Shown: positions 6,735 to 15,434 of the stretch, piece after piece
How positions within the stretch are numbered: position 1 is the stretch's first letter
Layout: the number at the start of each line of letters is the position of its first letter
Source of the DNA: Bacillota bacterium
GTDB lineage: Bacteria > Bacillota > DTU065
Direction: 5' to 3'
Assembly (NCBI GenBank): GCA_018435125.1
Contig: JAHDNZ010000066.1
Coordinates: 1 to 33,843 of the forward strand
DNA: 33,843 nucleotides
Program-made: the position numbers and the translations under genes
The notes under the pieces: model-generated
What the model was told of the DNA's origin: nothing
The model's input: only the letters and a program-made list of their open reading frames with translations
Database searches by the model: none

Positions 6735-7628
6735 ATGAAGCCATCTGTGAAACTATTAGTTATTGTTTCTTCTCTGTGCGCAATTATTTCAGCATGCCTG
6801 GGTGTATTTTATTCGTTCGACGGAACAGCTAAAACAGTAACGAATATATACGGACAGGAAATTACCCTGTTTGGAGATGGTATTTACGCATACAATTCAA
6901 TCATGAAGGCGGGAGCTACAAAGGGAACAGACATTGTTATCATAATCACAGCTTTATTGCTGCTTTGTGTTGTGTTGTTTTTTAACCAGAAGAAATACGC
7001 GCCTTTTCTTCAAAGCGGGTTGCTGTCTCTTATTCTTTACGCTTCGACCTGCTTGATCATGGGTGTTAGCTTTAACAGACTGTTTTTGCTTTACACATTG
7101 CAATTTGGAAGCACATTATTTGCATTTATTTTATCAATGGCTGAATTGCTAAAAAATAAATCCTTTAATGATATGGTGTATGCCAAGAAATTAACAGGGA
7201 CAGCAATCTTTATGATCATTTGCGGGTGTTCAGTTCTTGTATGGATGATGTTTATCATTCCATCTGTTGTTTCAGGAAAACCAATGGAAATCATAGATAT
7301 ATACACCACTGAACCAACCTTTGCCATCGATTTGGCTATTATCTTACCATCGGCAATGTTTTGTGGTATCGGGCTGCTAAAGAAAAAAACGGTTGCTTAT
7401 CAGCTTGCGCCTGTCCTACTTACACTATTAACAGGAGTAGGAATTTGTGTTATTTTGCAAACGATAGTCCAATCTGCTTTGGGTATTGTCTTAGATAAGG
7501 GCCAGTTGTTTGGACTGGTGATATCGTTTGTGATACTTGGTATAATTGCTTTTTTATTGAATATCAAACTACTAGCCCAAGTTTCGACTATAAAAGAGGA
7601 AAAAACTGAAGTTACTATTTCCAAATAG
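6735..7628 (+). CDS. Multi-spanning membrane protein of unknown function
   Basis: A 297-residue protein with about eight transmembrane segments. The first starts near residue 7 (LLVIVSSLCAIISACLGVFYSF). A roughly 40-residue outside loop, IYGQEITLFGDGIYAYNSIMKAG, separates it from the next, and the protein ends in a charged tail (TIKEEKTEVTISK). GGGAAAGGAA precedes the ATG, spaced for use. No transporter or enzyme motif is recognised. It is flanked by an esterase pseudogene and a DUF998 membrane protein, which gives no functional clue. It looks like a genuine gene by composition and ribosome binding site. Confidence 0.72.
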   Translation: MKPSVKLLVIVSSLCAIISACLGVFYSFDGTAKTVTNIYGQEITLFGDGIYAYNSIMKAGATKGTDIVIIITALLLLCVVLFFNQKKYAPFLQSGLLSLILYASTCLIMGVSFNRLFLLYTLQFGSTLFAFILSMAELLKNKSFNDMVYAKKLTGTAIFMIICGCSVLVWMMFIIPSVVSGKPMEIIDIYTTEPTFAIDLAIILPSAMFCGIGLLKKKTVAYQLAPVLLTLLTGVGICVILQTIVQSALGIVLDKGQLFGLVISFVILGIIAFLLNIKLLAQVSTIKEEKTEVTISK

Positions 7629-7674
7629 GCAAACCATTGATAAACCCACCTTGATTTTTGAAAGCTAGAAAATA

Positions 7675-7887
7675 GTGACCTATAGTTATTTACATTTGCT
7701 AATTGTATTGACTCTGTATCGACAATATGCCATGCTGATGCTGGATAATCTTGTGATGGGTTATTATCGTAACGCTTCGTTTCTGTGCACTATTTCTGCT
7801 TTTGATAATGTGTTACAGTCAGTCGTAAAAGAACAAGAAGCAACAGCACCAATTAAAAAAGCATTCCATCAGTTTATTAAATGTTAA
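7675..7887 (+). CDS. Short ORF, perhaps a truncated gene
   Basis: A GTG-started frame of 70 residues with no clear ribosome binding site. The first part is hydrophobic; the last part (FDNVLQSVVKEQEATAPIKKAF) looks like an amphipathic helix of the sort seen at the ends of TetR-type ligand domains. That resemblance is weak. It may be the residue of a lost regulator or a chance frame before the DUF998 gene. Confidence 0.22.
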   Translation: MTYSYLHLLIVLTLYRQYAMLMLDNLVMGYYRNASFLCTISAFDNVLQSVVKEQEATAPIKKAFHQFIKC

Positions 7888-7914
7888 AGAACATCGGAAG
7901 GACAGGGATAAAGC

Positions 7915-8541
7915 ATGAAGATGAATAAAAATCGCATTCAATGGCTGGCACTGATGGGCATGGTAGGATTAATCTTTTACTTTCTCCATGTAATCTTAGG
8001 TGAAATAAGCTATCCGGGCTATAATCCTTTGTCGCAGGCTGTAAGCGACCTTACCGCTGCTACAGCGCCATCAAGGGAAATAGCATCAGCTTACTCTACG
8101 GTCTACGCCTTTTTCACCGTCGCAGCTTGTACCTTACTTTGTGTGTTTTATCAGGGAAGAGTAAATAAAGTTTTCCGCCTTGGAATTTACTTGTTCGCTG
8201 TTATGGAATGGACTTCAGCTATAGGTTACACCCTGTTTTCTTTATCCGATAGCGGCTACGCTGGTACTTCCCAAGATGTAATGCATATGGTTGTAACAGC
8301 TTTTGTGGTGTTGCTGTCCATTGTTTCAATGGTTTTGATAGCGGTTGGATGTTTTAAAAGCAAAGTACATAAACAATTTGGCATTTTAACGATGGCTGTT
8401 TTAGGGCTCATGGCACTTGGCTCCATCGCAACGGGCATTGTACCGGTTGGATATTTCGGTATAGCGGAGCGGTTAAGTGTGTATTCGGTTGTCATTTACA
8501 GCGCAGCGCTATCGCTGTTTACTTTTAGGTATCCGATATAA
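7915..8541 (+). CDS. DUF998 family membrane protein
   Basis: A 208-residue membrane protein with six hydrophobic segments. The DUF998 signature is clear near the N-terminus: segment 1 (LALMGMVGLIFYFLHVILG) is followed by YPGYNPLSQAVSDLTA. A second conserved-looking turn is SLSDSGYAGTSQDVMHMVV. GGAAGGACAGGG precedes ATG 7915; ATG 7921 is an alternative. DUF998 proteins have no established biochemical role. No partner gene is obvious. The likely transcript end is the hairpin at 8638-8671. Confidence 0.85.
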   Translation: MKMNKNRIQWLALMGMVGLIFYFLHVILGEISYPGYNPLSQAVSDLTAATAPSREIASAYSTVYAFFTVAACTLLCVFYQGRVNKVFRLGIYLFAVMEWTSAIGYTLFSLSDSGYAGTSQDVMHMVVTAFVVLLSIVSMVLIAVGCFKSKVHKQFGILTMAVLGLMALGSIATGIVPVGYFGIAERLSVYSVVIYSAALSLFTFRYPI

Positions 8542-8637
8542 ACGTTGCCCCTTTTTCCCTGTAATGCAACGCCTAAAAAGACATGAAGTATCTGTATTAA
8601 AATTCAAGAACTCTTTCAAAATTATTGTAGAGTGACT

Positions 8638-8671
8638 AAGCACTTACTAAATAGAAGGTAGGTGCTTTTTT
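8638..8671 (+). terminator. Intrinsic terminator about 100 bases after the DUF998 gene
   Basis: AAGCACTTACT pairs with AGGTAGGTGCTT through G-U wobbles and is followed by six T. It marks the right edge of the accessory block. Confidence 0.68.
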
Positions 8672-8961
8672 CATGCTTATTTTGGGGAAACAGTTAAGAT
8701 AGGTAACTTAATTTAAAAGGTTGCTTAAAAGACCTGTTTATTGATGGTCAGGGTGTAATGGAACTATTGATTATACTTTCCGGTAATCAGGATAAATGCT
8801 AAGATACATGATTAATGGATAGTACTAGAGTATTATCTGATCTCTAAGATAGGGTAAACTGGTTTTTATTTTTAGTTAGAGAATAGGGTTTTTGATTTAT
8901 TGCTTCTAGCCCTAAAGAAACATATAACTATATTGACCATGTTAGAGAGGAGAGTTTTATA
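8672..8961. other. AT-rich intergenic stretch without a recognised gene
   Basis: About 290 bases with no supported gene. It probably carries the promoter of the small peptide gene at 8962. CATATAACTA near 8928 faintly resembles a sporulation-sigma -10 box, but it is too weak to call. Confidence 0.5.
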
Positions 8962-9060
8962 ATGGCAACTGCTAGTGACGGTCAAGGTGCAGCCGGCTTG
9001 TTCTTAATCCTGATTCTTCTTGTTATCATGACAATGAATGGCAAGGGTGGTCTCTGGTAA
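8962..9060 (+). CDS. 32-residue hydrophobic peptide, YjcZ-like
   Basis: ATG 8962 follows AGAGAGGAGAG with good spacing, and the 99-base frame is closed by a strong terminator 36 bases later. The peptide has a short polar head (MATASDGQG), one hydrophobic segment (AAGLFLILILLVIMTM) and a Gly/Trp tail (NGKGGLW). Size, single membrane span and glycine-rich ends resemble the YjcZ-type small sporulation proteins of Firmicutes, but the sequence is not a clear member. The ribosome binding site, dedicated terminator and lack of overlap support expression. Role unknown. Confidence 0.62.
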   Translation: MATASDGQGAAGLFLILILLVIMTMNGKGGLW

Positions 9061-9096
9061 ACAGTTAAAAGGAAACCACTATAAATTTGTTAAGAA

Positions 9097-9134
9097 AAAG
9101 AAGCAACCTTTTTAAAAAGGCTGCTTCTTTAATT
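9097..9134. terminator. Strong, probably bidirectional terminator
   Basis: A 17-bp stem (AAAGAAGCAACCTTTTT pairing with AAAAAGGCTGCTTCTTT, one A-C mismatch) is flanked by A-rich and T-rich runs. It can end the small peptide gene on the plus strand and the convergent ligase-like gene on the minus strand. Confidence 0.8.
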
Positions 9135-9206
9135 TGCAAACGGGTTTTTAGTTAAGATTATTTTATTCCCTGCTTGAATTCGTATATGAATAAAGGATAC
9201 CTACTT

Positions 9207-9968
9207 TCAAGCACCTATTTTGCTTTTTAAAGATTTGGGTTTTTGTGAAGGCAGTGGAAGTTTAAGAATTATTTTAACCTTTCTGATTATTCCAATGGGA
9301 GTCTGTTGAGTAGATTGTCCAAGAGGATTATCTTTAATAGCAGCTTTTATAAATTCGTTATTTAAAGATGAAGTTGATTTGCCGACTATATCAACACCTA
9401 AATCATTGGCATCAACGATAACAATACTTGTGCCAATTACTTCGCTTAATTCTTTGGCGATTTTATTAGGTTTGGCCGGAGCTAAAACAGCATATTTATT
9501 GTAGGGAGGCAAGGTGTAAGAACAAGGACCATCGATAGCGGCAATATTCTTTCCTGCGATTTTGTAAAAGACTCCTTTAATTCCTAAAGGTTTTGTTATG
9601 GCCGCAGCAAAGGCTGCAAAAAGAATTTTAAAATAACCAGCTTCTCGCAGTGCCAGTTCCATAGTCCACGGACTTCCAAGACCAATTCCATATGGAGATT
9701 TGTAAACGTATTTGGCTAATAATTTGGCAGTAAAAGATGGTTTTATATCATCAATGCAATATCCTCTGCCCTGAGTAATGGCTATCATTTTTTCACTGAT
9801 AAAAACAGTATCATCTGGACAAAGATGGGGTTTTACATAGTTTATTAAAACCTCACTAATATTATCACCACTTTTTAGAACAGGAGTTTTAATAGGAAAA
9901 CGAGCATAATAATCTTCGTTTACTTTAATCAGCAGCTTTTTCCCAGGATTCGCTTTTAGTTTCTCCAT
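9207..9968 (-). CDS. Coenzyme F420-0:L-glutamate ligase-like protein (CofE/PF01996 type)
   Basis: A 253-residue cytosolic protein matching the F420_ligase family: an N-terminal PIKTPVL strand, DDTVFISEKMIAITQGRG, then LAKYVYKSPYGIGLGSPWTMELALRE and IAAIDGPCSYTLPPYNKYAVLAP, ending with SIVIVDANDLGVDIVG. GGAGGTG precedes the start. True CofE adds glutamates to F420-0, but no other F420 biosynthesis gene is visible here and many Bacillota carry lone homologues. This copy may therefore ligate glutamate to another acceptor or act in another pathway. Monocistronic, convergent with the small peptide gene. Family call good, reaction uncertain. Confidence 0.78.
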   Translation of the reverse strand: MEKLKANPGKKLLIKVNEDYYARFPIKTPVLKSGDNISEVLINYVKPHLCPDDTVFISEKMIAITQGRGYCIDDIKPSFTAKLLAKYVYKSPYGIGLGSPWTMELALREAGYFKILFAAFAAAITKPLGIKGVFYKIAGKNIAAIDGPCSYTLPPYNKYAVLAPAKPNKIAKELSEVIGTSIVIVDANDLGVDIVGKSTSSLNNEFIKAAIKDNPLGQSTQQTPIGIIRKVKIILKLPLPSQKPKSLKSKIGA

Positions 9969-10206
9969 CTAATTCACCTCCGAGTTTAATATCAGGATAG
10001 CTGTTTAGTAGGATTTTATTTGTAATTAAATGTAAATTATTCTATTTGACACATTAAGAATATCATTCCTTGGCTAGGTAGTCCATTTATATTTGTTATT
10101 TAACCGATATAAGTCTCTAAAAAAACTCCTGTCTGGCTCTGGAAGGGAATTTAATTGATCGAAGGAAATCTATTAAATAACAAAAAGGTAAAAGGAGATT
10201 ACATAA

Positions 10207-11904
10207 ATGAACAGCAGAGTCAAGATTTACCTATTTTTCCTAATATTGGTATTTAATATACTTATTAGAGCTGATTCTAATCTATCTATAGATAACCTCC
10301 AAAAAAGGATGGTTAATATTCAAAAGAATATTAACCTACTTGGAAATGCTCTTGAACAAAAGCTCACAGCTAAGTTTACACTTGAACAAGAAAGAGCGAT
10401 ACAGTTTTTAGACATGACCGAAGCATTTTTAGATGAAGCAGAAGTTTACTTAGAATTGAATGATCTCTATGAAGCCGATCTAAGGATAACATTCGCAGAG
10501 ACAATGTTAAAAAAGACCTTGGTGCCTCTGGCTACATCACCCTTAGTTGAAGGCAGGATTATTTCTCTGGACGCTACAACCTTAAGCCAGAAAGCTATGG
10601 CCAACCAGATTGCAGATCTTGTAGAGGAAATTGCTAATGCAAACTTCAATACGATCTTTGTTGAAGTAATCCGTGGTGATGGCTATTGCGTATATCCTTC
10701 AAAGTTTCAAGTGCAAACAGAAGAACTCTTGGGCCAAGATCCGCTTTTAGAATTAATAGACAGAGCCAAGCAGTATGAAATTGATATTTTTCCTTGGGTA
10801 AAAATGTTTTATGCCACATCTAATAAGACTCCCGGTCCTATTTTAATTAACCATCCTGAATGGATAGCCCTTGACCGTTATGGTAATGGTTATGAAAAGG
10901 CCGGTTTAGTCTGGTACAATCCCGCTCATCCTCAAGCACGCGATTTTATTTACAACTCAATTTTGGAATTATTTCAAAACTACGACTTTGCCGGCTGTCA
11001 ACTCGATTATGTTAGGTATCCTGTCAATCTAACTGAAGACAATGATTTCAGTTATGATGTCTATTCCAGAGAACTTTTTCGAAGTTTCTATGGTATAGAT
11101 CCAATTAATATCCCCTATGTACCTTACAGCATCAGAGCCCAAAGCGATTATCAAAGAGGGGATAGTGGTTCACTTTTTGCCAGTTGGCTTTCTTTTCGTG
11201 AAGAAATGGTAACATCTTTAGTTGGCAGAGTAAGTATTGCTCTAAGATCAATAAAGCCGGATCTGCCAATCAGTATAGGTATTATAACTGCCTTATGGGG
11301 TGGAGGAACGATACAACAAGCTTGGTTTAGAATGCAAAACTGGCCAATCTGGTTAGAAAATCATTATGCCGACTATCTTTCTCCCATGATCTATCAGGAT
11401 GATGCTAATGTGGTAGAGCGTGAAGTAAAAGCGATAACTGAACTTATCAAAAACCGTGCTTTGCAATATCCTAGTCTAGGAGTACATGCTATGACAGATC
11501 CCTATCAGCTGATTAAGCAAATTGAGATTATTAGAAATAGTGGTATCGCCGGTATGAGGATTTTTGCATATCCACATCTAAAACAGGAACATTTCAGAGC
11601 TTTAATAGAAGGACCCTTTAGAGAGAAAGCCATACCACCACATAGAGATGTGATAAAAGCTTCACTGCTAAGAGCAAATGAACTAACAGATTTATTTCCG
11701 CAAGAAACAGACCTTATATTACTAGTTCAAGCTTTAGACAGTATACCGAAAAACCATGGCTATTCCAGGTATAATACTATCAAAAAAGCCCTAACTACAG
11801 CAAAAAAATTAGGTAAAATTGAAAACCAACGCATCCAATACGAGCTAAATTATATCTGCAGTTACCTGGAAGTTGCTCTTTATACAGAAAGACTCTATAA
11901 ATAG
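10207..11904 (+). CDS. Secreted GH10-like/YngK-type glycoside hydrolase (COG1649)
   Basis: A 565-residue exported protein. Residues 1-22 form a Sec signal (KIYLFFLILVFNILIRA) without a lipobox. Residues 25-110 are helical and charged with no known domain. A TIM-barrel glycosyl-hydrolase-like 10 domain (PF02638 type) follows from about 118: IADLVEEIANANFNTIFVEVIRGDGYCVYPS, DIFPWVKMFYA, GLVWYNPAHPQARDFI, CQLDYVRYP, and later YLSPMIYQDD. Relatives act on amino-sugar or other glycans, often in cell-wall or glycan turnover; the substrate here is not known. AAAGGAG precedes the ATG. The next locus is a broken hexosaminidase, which hints at an amino-sugar theme. A hairpin at 11930-11966 ends the unit. 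Confidence 0.83.
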   Translation: MNSRVKIYLFFLILVFNILIRADSNLSIDNLQKRMVNIQKNINLLGNALEQKLTAKFTLEQERAIQFLDMTEAFLDEAEVYLELNDLYEADLRITFAETMLKKTLVPLATSPLVEGRIISLDATTLSQKAMANQIADLVEEIANANFNTIFVEVIRGDGYCVYPSKFQVQTEELLGQDPLLELIDRAKQYEIDIFPWVKMFYATSNKTPGPILINHPEWIALDRYGNGYEKAGLVWYNPAHPQARDFIYNSILELFQNYDFAGCQLDYVRYPVNLTEDNDFSYDVYSRELFRSFYGIDPINIPYVPYSIRAQSDYQRGDSGSLFASWLSFREEMVTSLVGRVSIALRSIKPDLPISIGIITALWGGGTIQQAWFRMQNWPIWLENHYADYLSPMIYQDDANVVEREVKAITELIKNRALQYPSLGVHAMTDPYQLIKQIEIIRNSGIAGMRIFAYPHLKQEHFRALIEGPFREKAIPPHRDVIKASLLRANELTDLFPQETDLILLVQALDSIPKNHGYSRYNTIKKALTTAKKLGKIENQRIQYELNYICSYLEVALYTERLYK

Positions 11905-11929
11905 TACTTTATTTTAATTTATGTGTTTA

Positions 11930-11966
11930 GAAGAGAAAGACTCGCATTTTGAGTTCTTCTCTTTTT
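11930..11966 (+). terminator. Intrinsic terminator after the YngK-like gene
   Basis: GAAGAGAAAGACTC folds with GAGTTCTTCTC (one bulge) and is followed by five T. Confidence 0.65.
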
Positions 11967-12030
11967 AATGATCAATTAATTATTAACGTCCAACCTTTGG
12001 AAAACCCATAGTTTTAACATCCGGGACTGT

Positions 12031-13115
12031 TTAGGAGTAAACATTGGTATCAGCAAGCAATTGGATGGCATCACCAATTTTACTACTATCTAAACCTAAA
12101 AGTGCTTTACTAAAACGACGTTTAAGGCCACCGAGGTCTGTTTTTCCACCTTTCCAGGCTGATTCACCGGCAATAGCAACACCAAACCAATTGGGCCCAA
12201 AGAGAGTTTCTCCATCGTCATCCCAAGATGTCACTAAAATCCCTTCGGTACCATAAGCTACACCTTGAAAGGCATAATCTTTGATATTGTAAAAAGAATG
12301 ACTATATGCCGGGAATAGATTCATCCAGTTTGAAATGCCAGGTGCCCCCCCATTGCCTTAAACCTGTATCTTGGAAAGGCTTTAATCTGCTGGGAATACT
12401 AGCACTATCCATATAATGCCAGTTAACAACGACGGCATCTTTAGGAATATGTTTGATAATCTCTTGGTGATTTAAAGCCATATCACCCCAAAACATAGCG
12501 GTTTTGCCATGCTTATTAACAATATCGATTACTTTGACTAAGTGTTGGAGATAGACTTCACTAATACCACCTATCTCTTTAGCCCAGGCCCCGCTTTTAC
12601 CATAGGGTAGTTCCCAAGCCTCATCACAGTTAATATGGATAAAATCAGAGGTGGTTACAGCTGCATATTTAGCTATGATTTCATCTAAGAACTCAGAAAC
12701 TTCGGGATTAGTGGGATCAAGTTGTACGCTAAAAGCACTGGGACTGTTAGAAAACTTATTGAATTCTGGTATCTCCAGAAACAGATTGTTATGTCCAAAG
12801 GTTTGGATCGAGGGGATAATCTCTACATGAAAGTCTTTGGCATATTCAACTAGTTCTTTTAATTCTGCTACCGTAAATGTTGCATCGGGGTTATCGATAC
12901 CTTCCAAAACATGAAGTTCCATATAGGGAGAAAAAACATTTAGCTTTAGCTCACTCATTATCAAAAAAGAAGTGTTCCTCATCAAAGGTTTCTATCTTTG
13001 GTGGCAGTGGTAAAAGCCTTCTGGTTGGTCTTGTAAGATTGAGTTCATCTGTCAAGACTACAATGCTAAAAATATAAAGACACAACAAAAAGAGCCCGAG
13101 ATTTTTTAGATTCAC
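12031..13115 (-). pseudogene. Broken GH20-type beta-N-acetylhexosaminidase-like gene
   Basis: Three pieces in different frames reassemble into one secreted GH20-like enzyme. The front piece (13115 down to about 12955, GTG start) has a signal-like stretch (LGLFLLCLYIFSIVVL) and RPTRRLLPLPPKIETFDEEHFFF. It then stops, and the next piece (12985-12302) resumes at MSELKLNVFSPYMELHVLEG, so about a hundred residues between the small domain and the barrel are missing. This piece holds SIQTFGHNNLF and INCDEAWELPYG, the Asp-Glu catalytic pair region. A run of seven C at 12345-12351 (G on the coding strand) shifts frame; six would join QWGAPGISNWMNLF and the final SWDDDGETLFGPNW. Deletion plus frameshift means it is inactive. 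It diverges from the regulator at 13588. Confidence 0.8.
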
Positions 13116-13169
13116 CTTTAATCAACATTCCACGATGAAATGTGAGATTGGCATTTAATGAATTCCTAT

Positions 13170-13313
13170 TTAAGCAGCTTGTTTAAGGCTTTTCATTTTG
13201 AACCAAGGTTTATGGGTTATCTTCGTATCAGGGTTAAATTTACTATGAATGGTATTTAAAATATCACCCTTTGAAAAAGAAAGTCGAAAAGTCCTGGTAC
13301 TTTTTTTAGCCAT
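13170..13313 (-). CDS. Small ORF of 47 residues, unassigned
   Basis: ATG at 13313 to TAA at 13172-13170 encodes a very basic peptide (MAKKSTRTFRLSFSKGDI, then a Lys-rich end). Its composition looks protein-like, but the upstream sequence has no good ribosome binding site. It could be the start of a lost DNA-binding or mobile-element protein. No family recognised. Confidence 0.25.
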   Translation of the reverse strand: MAKKSTRTFRLSFSKGDILNTIHSKFNPDTKITHKPWFKMKSLKQAA

Positions 13314-13587
13314 AATTTAGGGTTGAGTTTTGGCCTTTGAATTTTGTCCTAGCTCTATAACAAATTAACTAGTAGCTATTTTTAATTACCTAATATAGAG
13401 AATTAGAACTTTAATCATGTGGAGCTTGTTTTTTTATAAAGTAGGAAAGTTACTTTAAATAATAATAGGATTCTCACTTGAATTTCGTTATAAATAACAT
13501 ATACTTAAACTGAGTTAGATTTTATTTTGCTAAACAGAAATGTTCTATAACAGTTAGCATATTGATTAAATTGAAAGGAGATATAAG
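13314..13587. other. AT-rich upstream region of the GntR/LacI-type regulator
   Basis: About 270 bases without a supported gene. It should hold the promoter of the regulator at 13588 and possibly its operator, but I found no convincing long palindrome or canonical -35/-10 pair. Confidence 0.45.
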
Positions 13588-14736
13588 ATGGCATTTAATG
13601 AAGAAAAACCGAGATACATCAAGGTTAAGGAAGCTATTTTAGAGCAGATTCTAAGTGGGCATTTGCAAGTTGGTGAGAAAATGCCAGGTGAACGTAAAAT
13701 CGCTGACAAGCAAAAAGTCAGTCAAATGACAGCTAATCGTGCTATTCAGGAATTAGTTAAAGAAGGATATTTAGAAAGAGAAATGGGAGTAGGTACATTT
13801 ATAATCTCTAAAGACCCTGTACGCAAGGTTGCTCCCAAAGTAAACATTGTACTCTTTGGTGAGATTGGCAAAAGAGAAGATAATTATAATCGAGCTTATG
13901 AAGCAACCTACCTTACGGTGGAATATCTTTCTAAGGATATTTATATGGGCACTATGTTAAGAAGCTTGATGGAAGCTGGGTATGCATATGGATGCGAATT
14001 TGCATTTTTAACTGTTGCCCAACCTTATGAATTAGAAATGTATCTACAACAGGCAGATCGTAGTCGTGAAAGTTTTGTGCTTATCAACCCACTTGAGAGT
14101 TGGACAGAGAGTATTAGACTTATTGGTAAAACTGAAATGCCTGCAGTTGCGATAAGTGCTCACTGGGAGAATATGGGAGTGCCTTATGTTGATACGGATA
14201 ACTATAACGGTGCTAAGATAGCTATAAAGCATCTATTTAGCTTGGGACATAGACAGATAGCAGTTTTTTACTCTTGGCCTGAAACAGCTAACACAAGAGA
14301 TCGCATTATGGGTGTTAAAGACACCATGCAAGAATTAGGCTTAAAGCTCGATGAGGAAATGTTTTGCAATATACTTGGCACCGATTTACAAGGAATTGTT
14401 GATGTCAAAAAGGCTCTTGGAAATATTATTGCAAGTGGTAAAACGCCTACTGCTATATTTGCAGCTGGTTTTGAATTAGCTTTAGCTATCAATACAGCGC
14501 TTAGGTACTATAATTTATCTATTCCGGAGGATGTTTCTTTAATAGGATTTGACGATTCACCAGCAGCTATTTATTTACAACCACCTTTAACTACAATTAA
14601 GCAACCTCTTCATGAGATGGCTAAAGAAGCTATTTCAATAATTATGTCAAAACATAAAGAAAGTCGTTCTAAGACTATTCCGGTAGAATTAATTTTGAGA
14701 AATTCAACAGCCGTTATCAAAGAACCGAAAATATGA
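13588..14736 (+). CDS. GntR-type DNA-binding regulator with LacI-type sugar domain (AraR-like architecture)
   Basis: A 382-residue cytosolic regulator. Residues 7-75 form a GntR winged helix: RYIKVKEAILEQILSGHLQVGEKMPGERKIADKQKVSQMTANRAIQEL with wing EREMGVGTFI. From about residue 85 to the end is a periplasmic-binding-protein-like effector domain of the LacI type: AIKHLFSLGHRQIAVF, ANTRDRIMGVKDTMQELG, PTAIFAAGFELALAINTAL, DVSLIGFDDSPAAIYLQPPLTTIKQP. The same architecture occurs in arabinose repressor AraR. AAAGGAGAT precedes the ATG. It diverges from the broken GH20 gene, so it may once have controlled amino-sugar or glycan use. The effector sugar is unknown. Confidence 0.9.
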   Translation: MAFNEEKPRYIKVKEAILEQILSGHLQVGEKMPGERKIADKQKVSQMTANRAIQELVKEGYLEREMGVGTFIISKDPVRKVAPKVNIVLFGEIGKREDNYNRAYEATYLTVEYLSKDIYMGTMLRSLMEAGYAYGCEFAFLTVAQPYELEMYLQQADRSRESFVLINPLESWTESIRLIGKTEMPAVAISAHWENMGVPYVDTDNYNGAKIAIKHLFSLGHRQIAVFYSWPETANTRDRIMGVKDTMQELGLKLDEEMFCNILGTDLQGIVDVKKALGNIIASGKTPTAIFAAGFELALAINTALRYYNLSIPEDVSLIGFDDSPAAIYLQPPLTTIKQPLHEMAKEAISIIMSKHKESRSKTIPVELILRNSTAVIKEPKI

Positions 14737-14809
14737 GCAAGCGTTATATAACTTTTTATTTGATTCTCTAAACTTTTATAAATCCCTTTTGTAATGAAAT
14801 AATAAGAAA

Positions 14810-14841
14810 GGTTCGTGAGCGATTTATAGCTCTCACGAACC
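14810..14841. terminator. Ten-bp perfect hairpin after the regulator gene
   Basis: GGTTCGTGAG pairs perfectly with CTCACGAACC around a 12-base loop. The plus strand has no T-run after it; on the minus strand the 3' side is T-rich but interrupted. It may be a weak terminator or an mRNA end stabiliser. Confidence 0.45.
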
Positions 14842-14962
14842 AATAAGGCTACAGTGGTTGTGTGAAAAAATTACAATCACCTAGACCTCACTAAATAATA
14901 TTACATCTTTTCGGGTTAATATGCTTAAACTGAAAAAAATATTTTATGAGGGGACAAGAGTC

Positions 14963-15361
14963 TTGAAAAAGATGTCTTTTTTGGGTGTTTTTGTAGCTGT
15001 CATAGTTTTGGTGGTACTTGGCATTGCTTTAAGAATTAAATCAGCTTCTAAAATAAAACAGGTGGAAACTGAGACCGTTAAGTTTTTAATTGCTAAATAC
15101 AAAGATGATATAATTCTTCTTGATGTGAGAGAAAAAGAAGAATATAGAGCTGGTCATATACCCAAATCAGTTTTAATTCCTTTAGGTGAGCTGGCCTTAA
15201 GACTAAATGAATTAGATAAACAAAAAGCAGTTTTAGTTATCTGTCGTTCAGGTAATAGAAGCCTAAGAGCAGCCGAAATCCTTATTAAAAATGGTTTTAA
15301 TGAAGTTTTTAACTATAAGGGTGGTATGCTAAGTTGGGATGGAGATATTGCCTTTGATTAG
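14963..15361 (+). CDS. Membrane-anchored rhodanese-domain protein
   Basis: A 132-residue protein with one N-terminal membrane span (FLGVFVAVIVLVVLGIALRI, residues 6-25) followed by a single rhodanese domain: IILLDVREKEEYRAGHIPKSVLIP, then the active-site loop CRSGNRS with Cys94, and GFNEVFNYKGGMLSWDG at the end. TTG 14963 is preferred because GAGGGG lies nine bases before it; ATG 14921 would add 14 residues but has no good ribosome binding site. Such proteins move sulfane sulfur or act as thiol relay. The catalytic domain probably faces outward. An FMN-binding protein follows after about 70 bases, suggesting a shared redox setting. Confidence 0.86.
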   Translation: MKKMSFLGVFVAVIVLVVLGIALRIKSASKIKQVETETVKFLIAKYKDDIILLDVREKEEYRAGHIPKSVLIPLGELALRLNELDKQKAVLVICRSGNRSLRAAEILIKNGFNEVFNYKGGMLSWDGDIAFD

Positions 15362-15434
15362 TTATTTCTTGTATAAACTTATCTTATGAGGGTAGTCTAA
15401 ACACAGGACATTTTATTAAGGAGATGATCCTAGT

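Noticed and set aside
13116-13587. AraR-type operator upstream of the GntR/LacI-like regulator
   Set aside because: No palindrome of useful length was found by eye.
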